A stretch of 44,480 nt of DNA. Source: Corallococcus carmarthensis. GTDB taxonomy: Bacteria; Myxococcota; Myxococcia; Myxococcales; Myxococcaceae. This document shows, one piece after another, positions 35,896-43,394 of the stretch. The notes beneath the pieces are model-generated. The model ran no database searches and was not told the DNA's origin. It worked only from the letters and a program-made list of their open reading frames with translations. Where the stretch lies: contig NZ_RAWE01000066.1 in assembly GCF_003611695.1 (NCBI RefSeq), forward strand, positions 1 to 44,480, given 5' to 3'. Numbering within the stretch: position 1 is the first letter of the stretch; the number at the start of each line of letters is the position of its first letter. The position numbers and the translations under genes are program-made.

Positions 35896-36588
35896 ATGAC
35901 CTCCGCCCTCCTGACCGAAGACTCCGACATCGTCCGCTGGCTGCGCGCCGAACGCGAGGCCCGTGGGCTGACCCGCATCGAGCTGTCCGCGTCGTTGAAG
36001 CACGCGGGAACGCTTCACGACGACACGTTGATCTTCACGGCGCCGGACGGAGCGTTGACGTTCGGTTCGCTGCCGGAGACCCCGCGCGCGCAGGTCCAGG
36101 AGCTGATGCGGCGGCATCACGCGTCGGCGCCCGGGTTGGGGAACATCGAGCTGTCCATCGTCTGCGACGCGCACGCGCCGCCGCGCATCCGGCTGACGGA
36201 CGAGGCCCAGCGACAGCAGGACGCGAAGGAGCAGGCCCGCGCGGAGGCCCACTTCGACTCACGGCACTATGGACGCGCGCTGGCGCAGCGGGTGGCGGAG
36301 CTGCTGGACGCGGGAGCGGACCTGTCCGTCACCGTCGACCCGCGCGAGGGCGTGTCCCACGCGCTGTGGAGGCCCGGGGATGGCACGTACGCGGAGGGCC
36401 TCCGGTACATCCAGGGAGACTCCCAGGCGAAGCGGACCTTCGCGTCGCGGGACGCGTTCATCCGCTGGCTCGCGGAACAGAGCGACGACTCCCTGGCGAA
36501 GACGGAGCATCCGGACGACCCACGGATGTGGGGACTCGGGACGTTCAACCGCGCGTTCTTCGCACGGAAGACGGGGCGGCGGTCGTAG
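35896..36588 (+). CDS. Hypothetical soluble protein
   Basis: A 230-residue protein without signal or membrane helix that I do not recognise. It starts MTSALLTEDSDIVRWLRAER. Visible parts are an N-terminal Arg/Glu-rich helix, a small beta region (DDTLIFTAPDGALTFGSL), a helix-rich middle with AQRQQDAKEQARAEAHFDSR, and a second half containing DLSVTVDPREGVSHALWRPG and FASRDAFIRWLAEQSDDSLA. The modest size and place among paralogous exported proteins would fit an immunity-type or accessory protein, but nothing proves it. It is followed by the JAB-motif lipoprotein after 11 bases, probably co-transcribed. Confidence 0.55.
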   Translation: MTSALLTEDSDIVRWLRAEREARGLTRIELSASLKHAGTLHDDTLIFTAPDGALTFGSLPETPRAQVQELMRRHHASAPGLGNIELSIVCDAHAPPRIRLTDEAQRQQDAKEQARAEAHFDSRHYGRALAQRVAELLDAGADLSVTVDPREGVSHALWRPGDGTYAEGLRYIQGDSQAKRTFASRDAFIRWLAEQSDDSLAKTEHPDDPRMWGLGTFNRAFFARKTGRRS

Positions 36589-36599
36589 CGGAGGCTTCA

Positions 36600-37352
36600 A
36601 TGAAGATGTCGTGGCTTTTTCCTCTGCTGTCGATGGCCTGCGCGAGTTCACCGCCGCCGAACACCACGGCACCCGATGCCCCAATTGCTCAAGGTCCCTG
36701 GGCCGAAGTTCCTGCCATGGAGTTGCCCGCGGGCGATCCCGCGATTCCCATCGGGTTTCTTCGCGATGTGGCGGACGCGCTGCTCAAGAGACCTGGAGCG
36801 AGCGTATGCGACCCGGTAAGGAAGGTTCCCATCAAGGGACTTTCCACGGAGTACTGCGCCACGGTGTATGTCGCCGGTCCGCCGGACTCCATGTCATGGA
36901 GGGTCACGGAGCCCATCCAGGGCGACCATGAGACATGCAACCCGTTCTTCGCCGTGAAGGACGCGGACCATTCCCCGGCCCGCGTCTGGGTGGTGGGGTA
37001 CATCCACAATCATCCTTGCGCGGCGGCACCCTCCTCGCAGGACCTGTCTCTGTGGCCCACGGATGCGTTCGACCCGACCGTCTCCATGGCCGAACTCCGC
37101 ATGATTCCAGGCAACCCCGCGCCCGCTGTGTTCAGGGGTGGAGAGATCCAGATGTCGTCGGCGCTGGTGGCTCAGCGGCTGGATGGGACGCGCTTCTTCC
37201 TTCGCTACTTTCCAACGGGAGAAGTCCAACAGTGGAGCCAGCCCAGGTCGAAGTGGGTCACACTCGGGACGTGTACTCCGCGCAGGCTCAGCCCTCCTTT
37301 CAGCAGTGCGCCCCAGTGCCGCCCCGGAACCTTGCGGCTCCTGAACGAGTGA
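36600..37352 (+). CDS. JAB/MPN-like (JAMM-motif) lipoprotein
   Basis: A 250-residue exported protein; its short signal (MKMSWLFPLLSMAC) suggests a lipoprotein with Cys14. The central part has VWVVGYIHNHPCAAAPSSQD, i.e. HxHP (His136, His138) followed by SxxD (Asp148). This resembles the zinc-binding JAMM motif of prokaryotic JAB proteases, though the gap is one residue shorter than the usual HxHx7SxxD. The upstream region YVAGPPDSMSWRVTEP may supply the catalytic Glu. JAB domains cut isopeptide or peptide bonds, and some occur in bacterial toxins. Cysteines at 70, 86 and 113 may form disulphides. The stop overlaps a possible GTG start of the next gene. Confidence 0.6.
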   Translation: MKMSWLFPLLSMACASSPPPNTTAPDAPIAQGPWAEVPAMELPAGDPAIPIGFLRDVADALLKRPGASVCDPVRKVPIKGLSTEYCATVYVAGPPDSMSWRVTEPIQGDHETCNPFFAVKDADHSPARVWVVGYIHNHPCAAAPSSQDLSLWPTDAFDPTVSMAELRMIPGNPAPAVFRGGEIQMSSALVAQRLDGTRFFLRYFPTGEVQQWSQPRSKWVTLGTCTPRRLSPPFSSAPQCRPGTLRLLNE

Positions 37353-37360
37353 ACATCTCC

Positions 37361-37885
37361 ATGCGCAAGGCACTCATGCTCTCTGGGCTTATCGCCTTGG
37401 CTGGCGGATGCGTCCGGTACAAGCCGTCATGGCAGGGGGAGGTGCAGTGGCCGGATGAACGCTCCTCGTCCACCGTCCTCTCCTTCACCGAAGCCGGTGC
37501 CGCGGTGGCTGCCGCAGGAGCGCTGCGGGAGGTGGTCCGGACCAATCCCCATCCGCAGCTCTTTCAGGGGTGCGCGAGCCCGGAACAGGGGCTCGATGTC
37601 GCCGTCTTCAAGGGACCGACAGTCGGCCTGTACTACGTCGCCGTGGAACAGCGATTCAGCCGGTGTGGTGGTCCCAATGGCCGGGTCCTCGACTGGTGGC
37701 AGGTCTATGCGGTCACGCCCCAGGGCGAGGTGGTGGCGAAAGCCCCGCGCACGCCAGACGCCCCCATGGAAGTGCAGCCCAGCACGGAGGAGGACTCCAT
37801 CAGCAGTCCTGCTCCGCCCACCGAGGAGCCGATTTCATCGCCCCCTCGCGAAGCACCTCCGGCGGAGAAGGCCCCTTCAGAGTAG
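37361..37885 (+). CDS. Small lipoprotein, unknown function
   Basis: A 174-residue lipoprotein; signal MRKALMLSGLIALAGGC. The domain after it (VLSFTEAGAAVAAAGALREV, GCASPEQGLDVAVFKGPTVG, YYVAVEQRFSRCGG, WWQVYAVTPQGEVVAK) is a small alpha/beta unit with two Cys. The tail is Glu/Pro/Ser-rich and disordered. ATG 37361 is used. An alternative GTG at 37349 overlaps the JAB-like gene stop (GTGA) and would give coupling without losing the signal. It follows the JAB-like gene directly and may work with it. Confidence 0.6.
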   Translation: MRKALMLSGLIALAGGCVRYKPSWQGEVQWPDERSSSTVLSFTEAGAAVAAAGALREVVRTNPHPQLFQGCASPEQGLDVAVFKGPTVGLYYVAVEQRFSRCGGPNGRVLDWWQVYAVTPQGEVVAKAPRTPDAPMEVQPSTEEDSISSPAPPTEEPISSPPREAPPAEKAPSE

Positions 37886-38019
37886 GTCTTTCTCCCAAGG
37901 ACGCTTGAGGTAGGCTGGGTTTTCCTTTCCCCATCCATTGCATCCAGGTCGCCCAGGCCCGTGGACTCCCATGCGTGTCAGCCCTATCTGTTAGGTTTGA
38001 AGGATGGAGGTGACCCGTG

Positions 38020-38943
38020 ATGTCGCTGTCCGCTTCGGTCATGCCCCTGGTGCTGACGGTCCTGCTGGGCACCACGGCGGTGGCGCAGTCCCGGACTCCC
38101 ACGGTGCGGGAGCGCAAGGCCCGGCAGCTCACGCTGCGCGCGGAGGAGCCTCCGGTGCTGTTCGCGCTGCATGTCGCCGCCCATGAGGTGACCACCATCA
38201 CCTTCGATGCGCCCATCGTTCCGGAGTCCGTGGACCGGAGCGCGCTCGCGCCCTTCTTCTCCCGCGTGGCGGTGCATGAAGACGTGCTCGTCCTCAAGGC
38301 GTCCATGGATGTCCCCGTGGGCAAGGAACCGGTGCTCACCGTGCGCTTCGCGGGGTCCGGGGCTCCGGCACAGGTGGGGTTCGTGCTCACGACCGTGGAG
38401 GCGGAGGTGGATTCGCAGGTGGAGGTGTTCCGGCAGGGACGCACCGCGCAGGACCTGGGGAAGGAGCTCGCGGACCTGCGGGCCCGGTGCGCTGTCACCG
38501 AGGCGGGGCTCGCGACGCTGCGTGCGCAGTGCGCGCTGCGTGGACTGGGTGGCGCGGTGTTGATGGGGGATGTCACCCAGCGAGGTGTCGATGTGACTTA
38601 CCTCCCCGATCCCTCCTTGAGCCCTGGCATGACCGCCAAGCGCCCTCATGTGCTCTACCGCACGACGAGCACCCGTGCCCTGTCGACATCACTGATCAAC
38701 GCCGTGGGGAGCGCCCCCTGGATACCGGGCTTCGCTCGGATGACACCGCGCGGGCCCAACGCACTGCCTGCCCGTGAGTTCCCTCTGCTCATGCAGGTGA
38801 AGCAGCTGGCGCCTGGGGAGCAAGCCACCGTGGTGGTGGAATGGCACGCGCTTCCGGACCTGCCCGCTGGCACGCACTTCACCCTGGAGTTGCTGGACGC
38901 GAAGGGCGAACGCGGCGTCCGCTGGGAAGAGGTGGCGCCATGA
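38020..38943 (+). CDS. DUF2381 (TIGR02268-like) family protein
   Basis: A 307-residue exported protein of a family largely confined to myxobacteria. The signal MSLSASVMPLVLTVLLGTTA is followed by AVAQ. Typical parts are ARQLTLRAEEPPV at the start, EVTTITFDAPI, KEPVLTVRFAGSGAPAQVGF, DSQVEVFRQGRTAQDLGKEL leading into a helix with spaced Cys, GAVLMGDVTQRGVDVTYLPD and LAPGEQATVVVEWHAL. The function is unknown; such genes are regularly found just before a Ser/Thr kinase, as here (ATGA overlap with the next gene). GGAGG lies nine bases before ATG 38020; a GTG one codon earlier is also possible. Confidence 0.82.
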   Translation: MSLSASVMPLVLTVLLGTTAVAQSRTPTVRERKARQLTLRAEEPPVLFALHVAAHEVTTITFDAPIVPESVDRSALAPFFSRVAVHEDVLVLKASMDVPVGKEPVLTVRFAGSGAPAQVGFVLTTVEAEVDSQVEVFRQGRTAQDLGKELADLRARCAVTEAGLATLRAQCALRGLGGAVLMGDVTQRGVDVTYLPDPSLSPGMTAKRPHVLYRTTSTRALSTSLINAVGSAPWIPGFARMTPRGPNALPAREFPLLMQVKQLAPGEQATVVVEWHALPDLPAGTHFTLELLDAKGERGVRWEEVAP

Positions 38944-40865
38944 GCACGCACGAGGCAACGCCCGGCGAACAGGCGGGTCCTGAGCATCACGCCTCCACCC
39001 AGCCCGCGCAGAAAGCCCATGGCCCTGTCCGGCCCTCGTTGCTGCTGATGATGGATGCGCTTCCTCCGGACACACCCATCGGCCCCTGGCGCGTCCTCCA
39101 GCGAGTGGCGTCAGGCGGGTACGGCACGGTCTACGTCGTTCATGCGAGGCACCGCCCTCGCGGCAGGCGGTACGCACTGAAGTTGGCTCGCCAACCCGAC
39201 AGTCCCTGGTTCGCACGCGAAGCGGAGGTGCTGTCCCGCCTGCGGCATCCGGGAGTGCCTCGCTTCGTGGAGGCCGGGGCATGGCAACCGGGCTCCGGGA
39301 ACTACCCATTCCTGGTGATGGAGCACGTGGATGGCGAGTCGCTCTACGAGTGGGCCCGCGCGCGCAACCCCACGGCCCGCGAGGTGGGCGCATTGCTCAT
39401 CCAGGCCGTGGAGATCCTGGCCTTCGCGCACCAGCACGGTGTCCTGCATCGCGACGTCAAAGGCGACAACCTCCGCGTCCGGCCCGGTGGACGGCTCACC
39501 TTGCTGGATTGGGGTGCGGGCTGGCATCCCGAAGCGAAGCCCCTGACCGGAACAGGCCAGCTTCCTCCAGGCACGGCTCACTACTTGAGTCCCCAACTCC
39601 ACCGCTGGCGGATGGCGGTGCCGTCTCAGGAGTGTCCTCGCTACGGCGTGACGGATGAGTTGTACGCCTTGGGCGTCACCTTCCATCGATTGCTGACCGA
39701 CAGCTATCCGGCACTCCCGCTGGAGGGGGAAGGACCCGAACTCGCATGGCCCAACCCACTGGTGCCGGAGGGGTTGGCGTCACTCGTCACCCGCCTGCTC
39801 GCGTTCGCGCCCGAAGCACGGCCTCCCAGCGCCTCCGCCCTGGCCTCCGAACTGCATCACGTCCTGGCCCATGCGGATGCAACCTGGGACCTGCCCCTGT
39901 TCGATTGGGCCACACCTGCCTCTGACTCCTCACGCACGACGCAGGAGGCACCCGGGATGGTGGGGCCGGTGGCTCCGGGTCAGGAGGTGCCGCTCCAGCA
40001 CGCACGACTACAGCGCATGGACCGTCTTCAACGCCTTCACGAGGCACGCGAGCTGCGGCGCCGGTTTCCGCGCCATGTCGCCCGGATGGAAGCCCAGGAC
40101 ATCCTCGCCGCGAACACGATGCGCCGCCGACACACGCTGCGGACTCTGTGGCATCAGGGGGCCGCCGCATTCGCATGTGTGGTGGCCATGGCCTGTCTGG
40201 GATGGGGCTTGGGGCTCTTTTCAAGGTCCGGCGGCGATGCGCCAGTTCGCCCGTCCCTGCCTTCCGTGGCGCGGGCGCCTGGGCCCGACCAAGCTGCCGC
40301 GTCCGGAGCGGCCCCTCCTTCCCCTGCGCCGCTCCCGCCGGAGAAGGACACCATGAGCATTCCCTTGAAGCAGGACCCCCCTGTCCGCGGACGTTCGCTG
40401 TCACGCGGCTGCACGTGGGCTGTCGGTGCGGCGACAACCCTCATTGCTTGCTCGGGTGCGCAGGTGGTGCCCAAGCCCCAGCGATGCCCCACGGAAGCGC
40501 TGGAGGCGATGAAGGCGCTGAAGCTGCGGCGGGATGCGAAGGTGACCATCACGGTCGACATCCGTTATCCCGACCGTCTGGATGCCGACATGCTTGCCGT
40601 GCACGACGGCGACATCGTCAGCGTCCAGGAGGAAGAATACGGCGGTCTTCCGAAGGGCACCCTGCTCTACGGACGGCTGTGGACAGGGGGAGAACGGGTC
40701 ATGGGCCGCTACACACGAGCGGAGACGCCTGACGGCCGCACCTACCCGGTTTGCTTCGTCCTCGGGAACGACGATGGCTTCTGGCCGAAGGAGTCGGGCT
40801 CCAAGCCCGGTGCCGCGCTCCTTCCCCGGACCGCGGGCTACACCGTGATGGACGCGTTCCCATAG
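38940..40865 (+). CDS. Membrane Ser/Thr kinase with lipoprotein-like C-terminal part
   Basis: A 641-residue protein. The kinase domain (about 48-310) has VASGGYGTVYVV, Lys81 (YALKLARQ), HRDVKGDN (170-177) and LLDWGAG, where DWG (190-192) replaces DFG; the Asp is kept, so activity is likely. A transmembrane helix (AAFACVVAMACLGWGLGLF) at 409-427 would place residues 430-641 outside. Inside that part Met472 begins SIPLKQDPPVRGRSLSRG then CTWAVGAATTLIACSG, a complete lipoprotein signal with Cys504. GGAGAAGG lies just before that ATG (40353), so a second, separate lipoprotein may be made. The end domain (YPVCFVLGNDDGFWPKESGS) is of unknown fold. It is coupled to the DUF2381 gene. Confidence 0.8.
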   Translation: MSTHEATPGEQAGPEHHASTQPAQKAHGPVRPSLLLMMDALPPDTPIGPWRVLQRVASGGYGTVYVVHARHRPRGRRYALKLARQPDSPWFAREAEVLSRLRHPGVPRFVEAGAWQPGSGNYPFLVMEHVDGESLYEWARARNPTAREVGALLIQAVEILAFAHQHGVLHRDVKGDNLRVRPGGRLTLLDWGAGWHPEAKPLTGTGQLPPGTAHYLSPQLHRWRMAVPSQECPRYGVTDELYALGVTFHRLLTDSYPALPLEGEGPELAWPNPLVPEGLASLVTRLLAFAPEARPPSASALASELHHVLAHADATWDLPLFDWATPASDSSRTTQEAPGMVGPVAPGQEVPLQHARLQRMDRLQRLHEARELRRRFPRHVARMEAQDILAANTMRRRHTLRTLWHQGAAAFACVVAMACLGWGLGLFSRSGGDAPVRPSLPSVARAPGPDQAAASGAAPPSPAPLPPEKDTMSIPLKQDPPVRGRSLSRGCTWAVGAATTLIACSGAQVVPKPQRCPTEALEAMKALKLRRDAKVTITVDIRYPDRLDADMLAVHDGDIVSVQEEEYGGLPKGTLLYGRLWTGGERVMGRYTRAETPDGRTYPVCFVLGNDDGFWPKESGSKPGAALLPRTAGYTVMDAFP

Positions 40866-40884
40866 ACGCGATGTGCGGCGGCCC

Positions 40885-41151
40885 TCACGGCGGCAGGTCG
40901 CGCAGCAGCCTCGTCGGGGCGATGGAGAGCTCCAGCCCCTTGAACCACCACAGCAGCAGGACCGCGCTCCCCAGCACGAGCCCCCCGAACGCCAGCAGAG
41001 CACGGCGGACAGGGGGCTCCGCCTTCCGGCTCACGACCCGAAACCCCCACGCGCCACAGAAGACGGCGAGCGGCGCGAACAGGGGCACGGCCAGCGCGGC
41101 CAGGCCATAACGCCAGGCATGGTGCGCCCACGGCCAGGGACATGGTCCCAG
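40885..41151 (-). CDS. Small two-helix membrane protein, start unresolved
   Basis: The frame encodes two clear hydrophobic helices (YGLAALAVPLFAPLAVFCGA and ALLAFGGLVLGSAVLLLWWF) split by the basic loop RVVSRKAEPPVRR, as in DUF4190-like small proteins, and ends IAPTRLLRDLPP. No ATG, GTG or TTG exists in frame near the expected start. Choices are CTG 41151, GTG 41223 (inside the divergent gene), or a one-base frameshift from ATG 41139, whose frame gives MSLAVGAP. A sequencing error or recent decay is possible. Confidence 0.45.
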   Translation of the reverse strand: MGPCPWPWAHHAWRYGLAALAVPLFAPLAVFCGAWGFRVVSRKAEPPVRRALLAFGGLVLGSAVLLLWWFKGLELSIAPTRLLRDLPP

Positions 41152-41195
41152 TGTCGCACGACCGGGCGCAGCGCCCCTGCGGTAAGACCCGGGGC

Positions 41196-41474
41196 ATGCG
41201 CCCCCTCCTGGCGGATCAAGCACCCCGCTCCATCGTGCTCTACCACCCCAAGCCCACCGAGGGCTGGCGCTACGCCGTCTACATGAAGGCGGGTGACATC
41301 CTGGATGGAAGGCTGCTCGACAGCACTCCGTCCACTTCGTTCGAGGAAGCCCGGACCCAGATGGAACGGAAGCTGATGGAGTTCTTCGGCCGCTCCACCA
41401 CGCTCGTCTGGAAGGAAACCTCTTCCGGGTGGTGGACGGGCGAAGCGGTCGATGCGCCATCAGTCCCAGCGTGA
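41196..41474 (+). CDS. Small hypothetical protein
   Basis: A 92-residue soluble protein: MRPLLADQAPRSIVLYHPKP, then GWRYAVYMKAGDILDGRLLD, SFEEARTQMERKLMEFFG and TTLVWKETSSGWWTG. The pattern is a beta strand, strand, helix, strand unit of about 80 residues. I recognise no family. The start ATG 41196 lies within GGGGC-ATGC-GCCCC, a short hairpin. It ends 11 bases from the convergent HEPN-motif gene. Confidence 0.5.
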   Translation: MRPLLADQAPRSIVLYHPKPTEGWRYAVYMKAGDILDGRLLDSTPSTSFEEARTQMERKLMEFFGRSTTLVWKETSSGWWTGEAVDAPSVPA

Positions 41475-41485
41475 GCACTGCCTCG

Positions 41486-43054
41486 CTACTCCAGCAGGTC
41501 GAGCACAGCCAGGGGCTCCTTGGGCTCCAGCAGGTCCAGCCGATGACGAGCCTTCACCGCCAACTCGAGCGGCTGAACGCCATGACGGAACCAGGCATGC
41601 GCGATGCGGTCGATGCCCGCGCCAATCAAGGGTGCCGCCGTCCGCAGGCTGGCGCGAAGCGCGACCGCGTTCGTCTGCCCACCGTGCAGCACCAGGTTGC
41701 GCTGACGGTAGAGCCGACGAAACGCTCGCACCGCATAGCCCTCCACGTCCTTCAGCTTCTTGCGAGGCTCCTTGAGCAGCCCCTCCATGCGCGCGACCGC
41801 CGCCCGGTGACCCCAGACAGGTTCCGCCCAGGAGAGCGGCTGGGCTTGATGGATGGCGGCCCCCATCAGGGATGCGCGTTCGTGATTGCTCTCGCACCGG
41901 AGGAGCTGTTCCTGAAGCGGACTGGCACGGGTCCTGCCTTGCAGGGATGCCAGCAAGGTCAGCTCCGCCCTGGGGAACGAGCACGCCACCAGGGACGCCA
42001 ACCGGTCACCGGCGGGTGACTTCTGGCCATCCTCGGGCGCGACCAGCAACGCTTCAATGGCAGCCCAGCCAGCGGCCACCGCGACCACGGCGGGTGCATC
42101 CAGCTGACCCAGCAACTCGAACGCCGCATCGACACGGCTGGGAGGCCCGGACGCGAAGAGCTGGTCCTGACGCTCCAGGCTGCGGACCTCCACCCGCCGA
42201 TGCCTACGGAGCGGCAGCGGCTGCCGGCTGCCTTCGACGTACGCGTGCTCCCCGTGCCGCATCTGATGGCCTGTCCCGATGAGAAGCCGCGCGGCCAGCT
42301 TCTCCACCGTCTCCGAAGCCCGCTCCGCGGCGGAGAACGCATCGCGTGCTTGAACCGTCAGCAACCAGCCTCCGCCCTGCCGGACGTGGGTGGCATCGAA
42401 CCCGTTCGCGATGAGCCATTTCGAAACCGTGGGCGCGTCACACCACTCACGCGGTGGAGGCCCCTGGAGTCCCAGCGCGCTGCGCACGGTCAAGAGGACC
42501 TGGAAGCGCGAGGGCGGCGTGCGAGCCAGGACATGCGCATCCTCCAGCAACTCCGATAGACGATAGGTCTGCGTGGAATGGACGAGCCGGTACGTCAGCC
42601 AGCGATGGAGGAAGTCCGGGCTGAACCCCGCATCCAACAAATGTGAGGCGACGGCGCGGGCCACCCGCTCTGGCTTCACCGGGATGCCCAGCGCGAGCTG
42701 CTCCGCCCAGCGGGACAGGTATGACGCATCAATCTCCTCGGTGAGACGGTGCACCGCGGGCAGTTCCCCCGAGCGGGGCCTCAACGGCGAGCCGAGCAGA
42801 CGCTGCAGCAGGCTTCGGGACTGGGGTGCGATGCCTTCATCCGGCCCCAGGGCCCGGGACAATTCATTCGCCAGCCACTCGACCGCCTTGTCGGACAGGA
42901 CCCCCGCCGGGACGGCCTCCACCGCCTCCAACAGCTCGCGGAGGCTGAGCACCGTGCCCACCTCCCACAGCCCTCGAAACCAGGAGGTCCAAGCCGCGAA
43001 GAATTCCAAGAGACGTGCCGCCACCCGCTGTGAGCTGTCCTTGCTTTCAAGCAC
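41486..43054 (-). CDS. Protein with C-terminal Apea-like HEPN motif
   Basis: A 522-residue soluble protein of helix-rich character. Its C-terminus (from about 445) reads FRRLYRQRNLVLHGGQ: Arg452-Asn-x3-His457 is the R-x4-6-H motif of HEPN ribonucleases, set in the LYxxRNxxxHGG context of the Apea-like HEPN group. The first 440 residues have no motif I recognise (LSLRELLEAVEAVPAGVLSD, LTEEIDASYLSRWAEQLALG) and may be a sensor. HEPN proteins often act in phage defence or toxin systems by cutting RNA. No partner nucleotidyltransferase or antitoxin gene is adjacent. GTG start with AAGG about eight bases upstream. The palindrome GGTCACTTGACC (43077-43088) lies upstream. Confidence 0.65.
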   Translation of the reverse strand: MLESKDSSQRVAARLLEFFAAWTSWFRGLWEVGTVLSLRELLEAVEAVPAGVLSDKAVEWLANELSRALGPDEGIAPQSRSLLQRLLGSPLRPRSGELPAVHRLTEEIDASYLSRWAEQLALGIPVKPERVARAVASHLLDAGFSPDFLHRWLTYRLVHSTQTYRLSELLEDAHVLARTPPSRFQVLLTVRSALGLQGPPPREWCDAPTVSKWLIANGFDATHVRQGGGWLLTVQARDAFSAAERASETVEKLAARLLIGTGHQMRHGEHAYVEGSRQPLPLRRHRRVEVRSLERQDQLFASGPPSRVDAAFELLGQLDAPAVVAVAAGWAAIEALLVAPEDGQKSPAGDRLASLVACSFPRAELTLLASLQGRTRASPLQEQLLRCESNHERASLMGAAIHQAQPLSWAEPVWGHRAAVARMEGLLKEPRKKLKDVEGYAVRAFRRLYRQRNLVLHGGQTNAVALRASLRTAAPLIGAGIDRIAHAWFRHGVQPLELAVKARHRLDLLEPKEPLAVLDLLE

Positions 43055-43099
43055 CGAGCGCCTTACTTTTCGAGCAGGTCACTTGACCACCCTCTCTAC

Positions 43100-43158
43100 G
43101 GAGGCCGTCCCCACCCGGGAGTCGTTCATCCCTGTGGGTCTCGGCCTCCAATTTTTTT
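43100..43158 (+). terminator. Strong intrinsic terminator facing away from any plus-strand gene
   Basis: The 340-base gap 43055-43394 holds this terminator, the tRNA piece and one hairpin; no gene was found. GGAGGCCG (43100-43107) pairs with CGGCCTCC (43142-43149), with an inner CCCAC/GTGGG pairing, and is followed by AATTTTTTT (43150-43158). It works in the plus direction, but the nearest upstream gene is on the minus strand and begins at 43054. It may end an antisense or small RNA. Confidence 0.6.
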
Positions 43159-43206
43159 GCGGACAGGGCGAGGCTTCAGCCCCCCTGGTTCCGCGAACCT
43201 CCCCGA

Positions 43207-43254
43207 CGCTCGATGCAGGATTCGAACCCGCGGCCGTTGGCTCCGGAGGCCAAC
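43207..43254 (-). tRNA. 3' half of a tRNA-Arg(CCG) gene
   Basis: Read on the minus strand: anticodon stem TTGGC/GCCAA with the seven-base loop CTCCGGA (C32, T33, anticodon CCG, G37, A38), a five-base variable region, then the T arm GCGGG-TTCGAAT-CCTGC and ATCGAGCG as a possible 3' acceptor strand. Upstream sequence (from 43255) shows no D arm and no 5' acceptor strand complementary to ATCGAGC. So it is a partial gene, as left at attachment sites of integrating elements, not a functional tRNA. Confidence 0.6.
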
Positions 43255-43355
43255 GCCCCGGTTCGCAACAATCCCAGCGCTCCGCCTCAATAAAACGCGC
43301 GCCGTGCGTGTGGCGACGACCGGATTTTCCAGGTCATTTCGTATCTCATTTTCAG

Positions 43356-43378
43356 AAGGGGCCCGGCCGGGGCCCCTT
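43356..43378. other. Hairpin before the sigma factor gene
   Basis: Perfect 9-bp stem AAGGGGCCC/GGGCCCCTT with loop GGCCG, 16 bases upstream of the GTG start at 43395. It could be the end of a previous transcript or a 5' leader structure. No T-run. Confidence 0.45.
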
Positions 43379-43394
43379 GGATGGAGCCTTCCGC

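Noticed and set aside
43207-43290. A complete tRNA-Arg gene on the minus strand
   Set aside because: No D arm and no 5' strand able to pair with ATCGAGC could be found, so only a 3' half is reported. On the plus strand position 33 would be C, ruling out a tRNA there.
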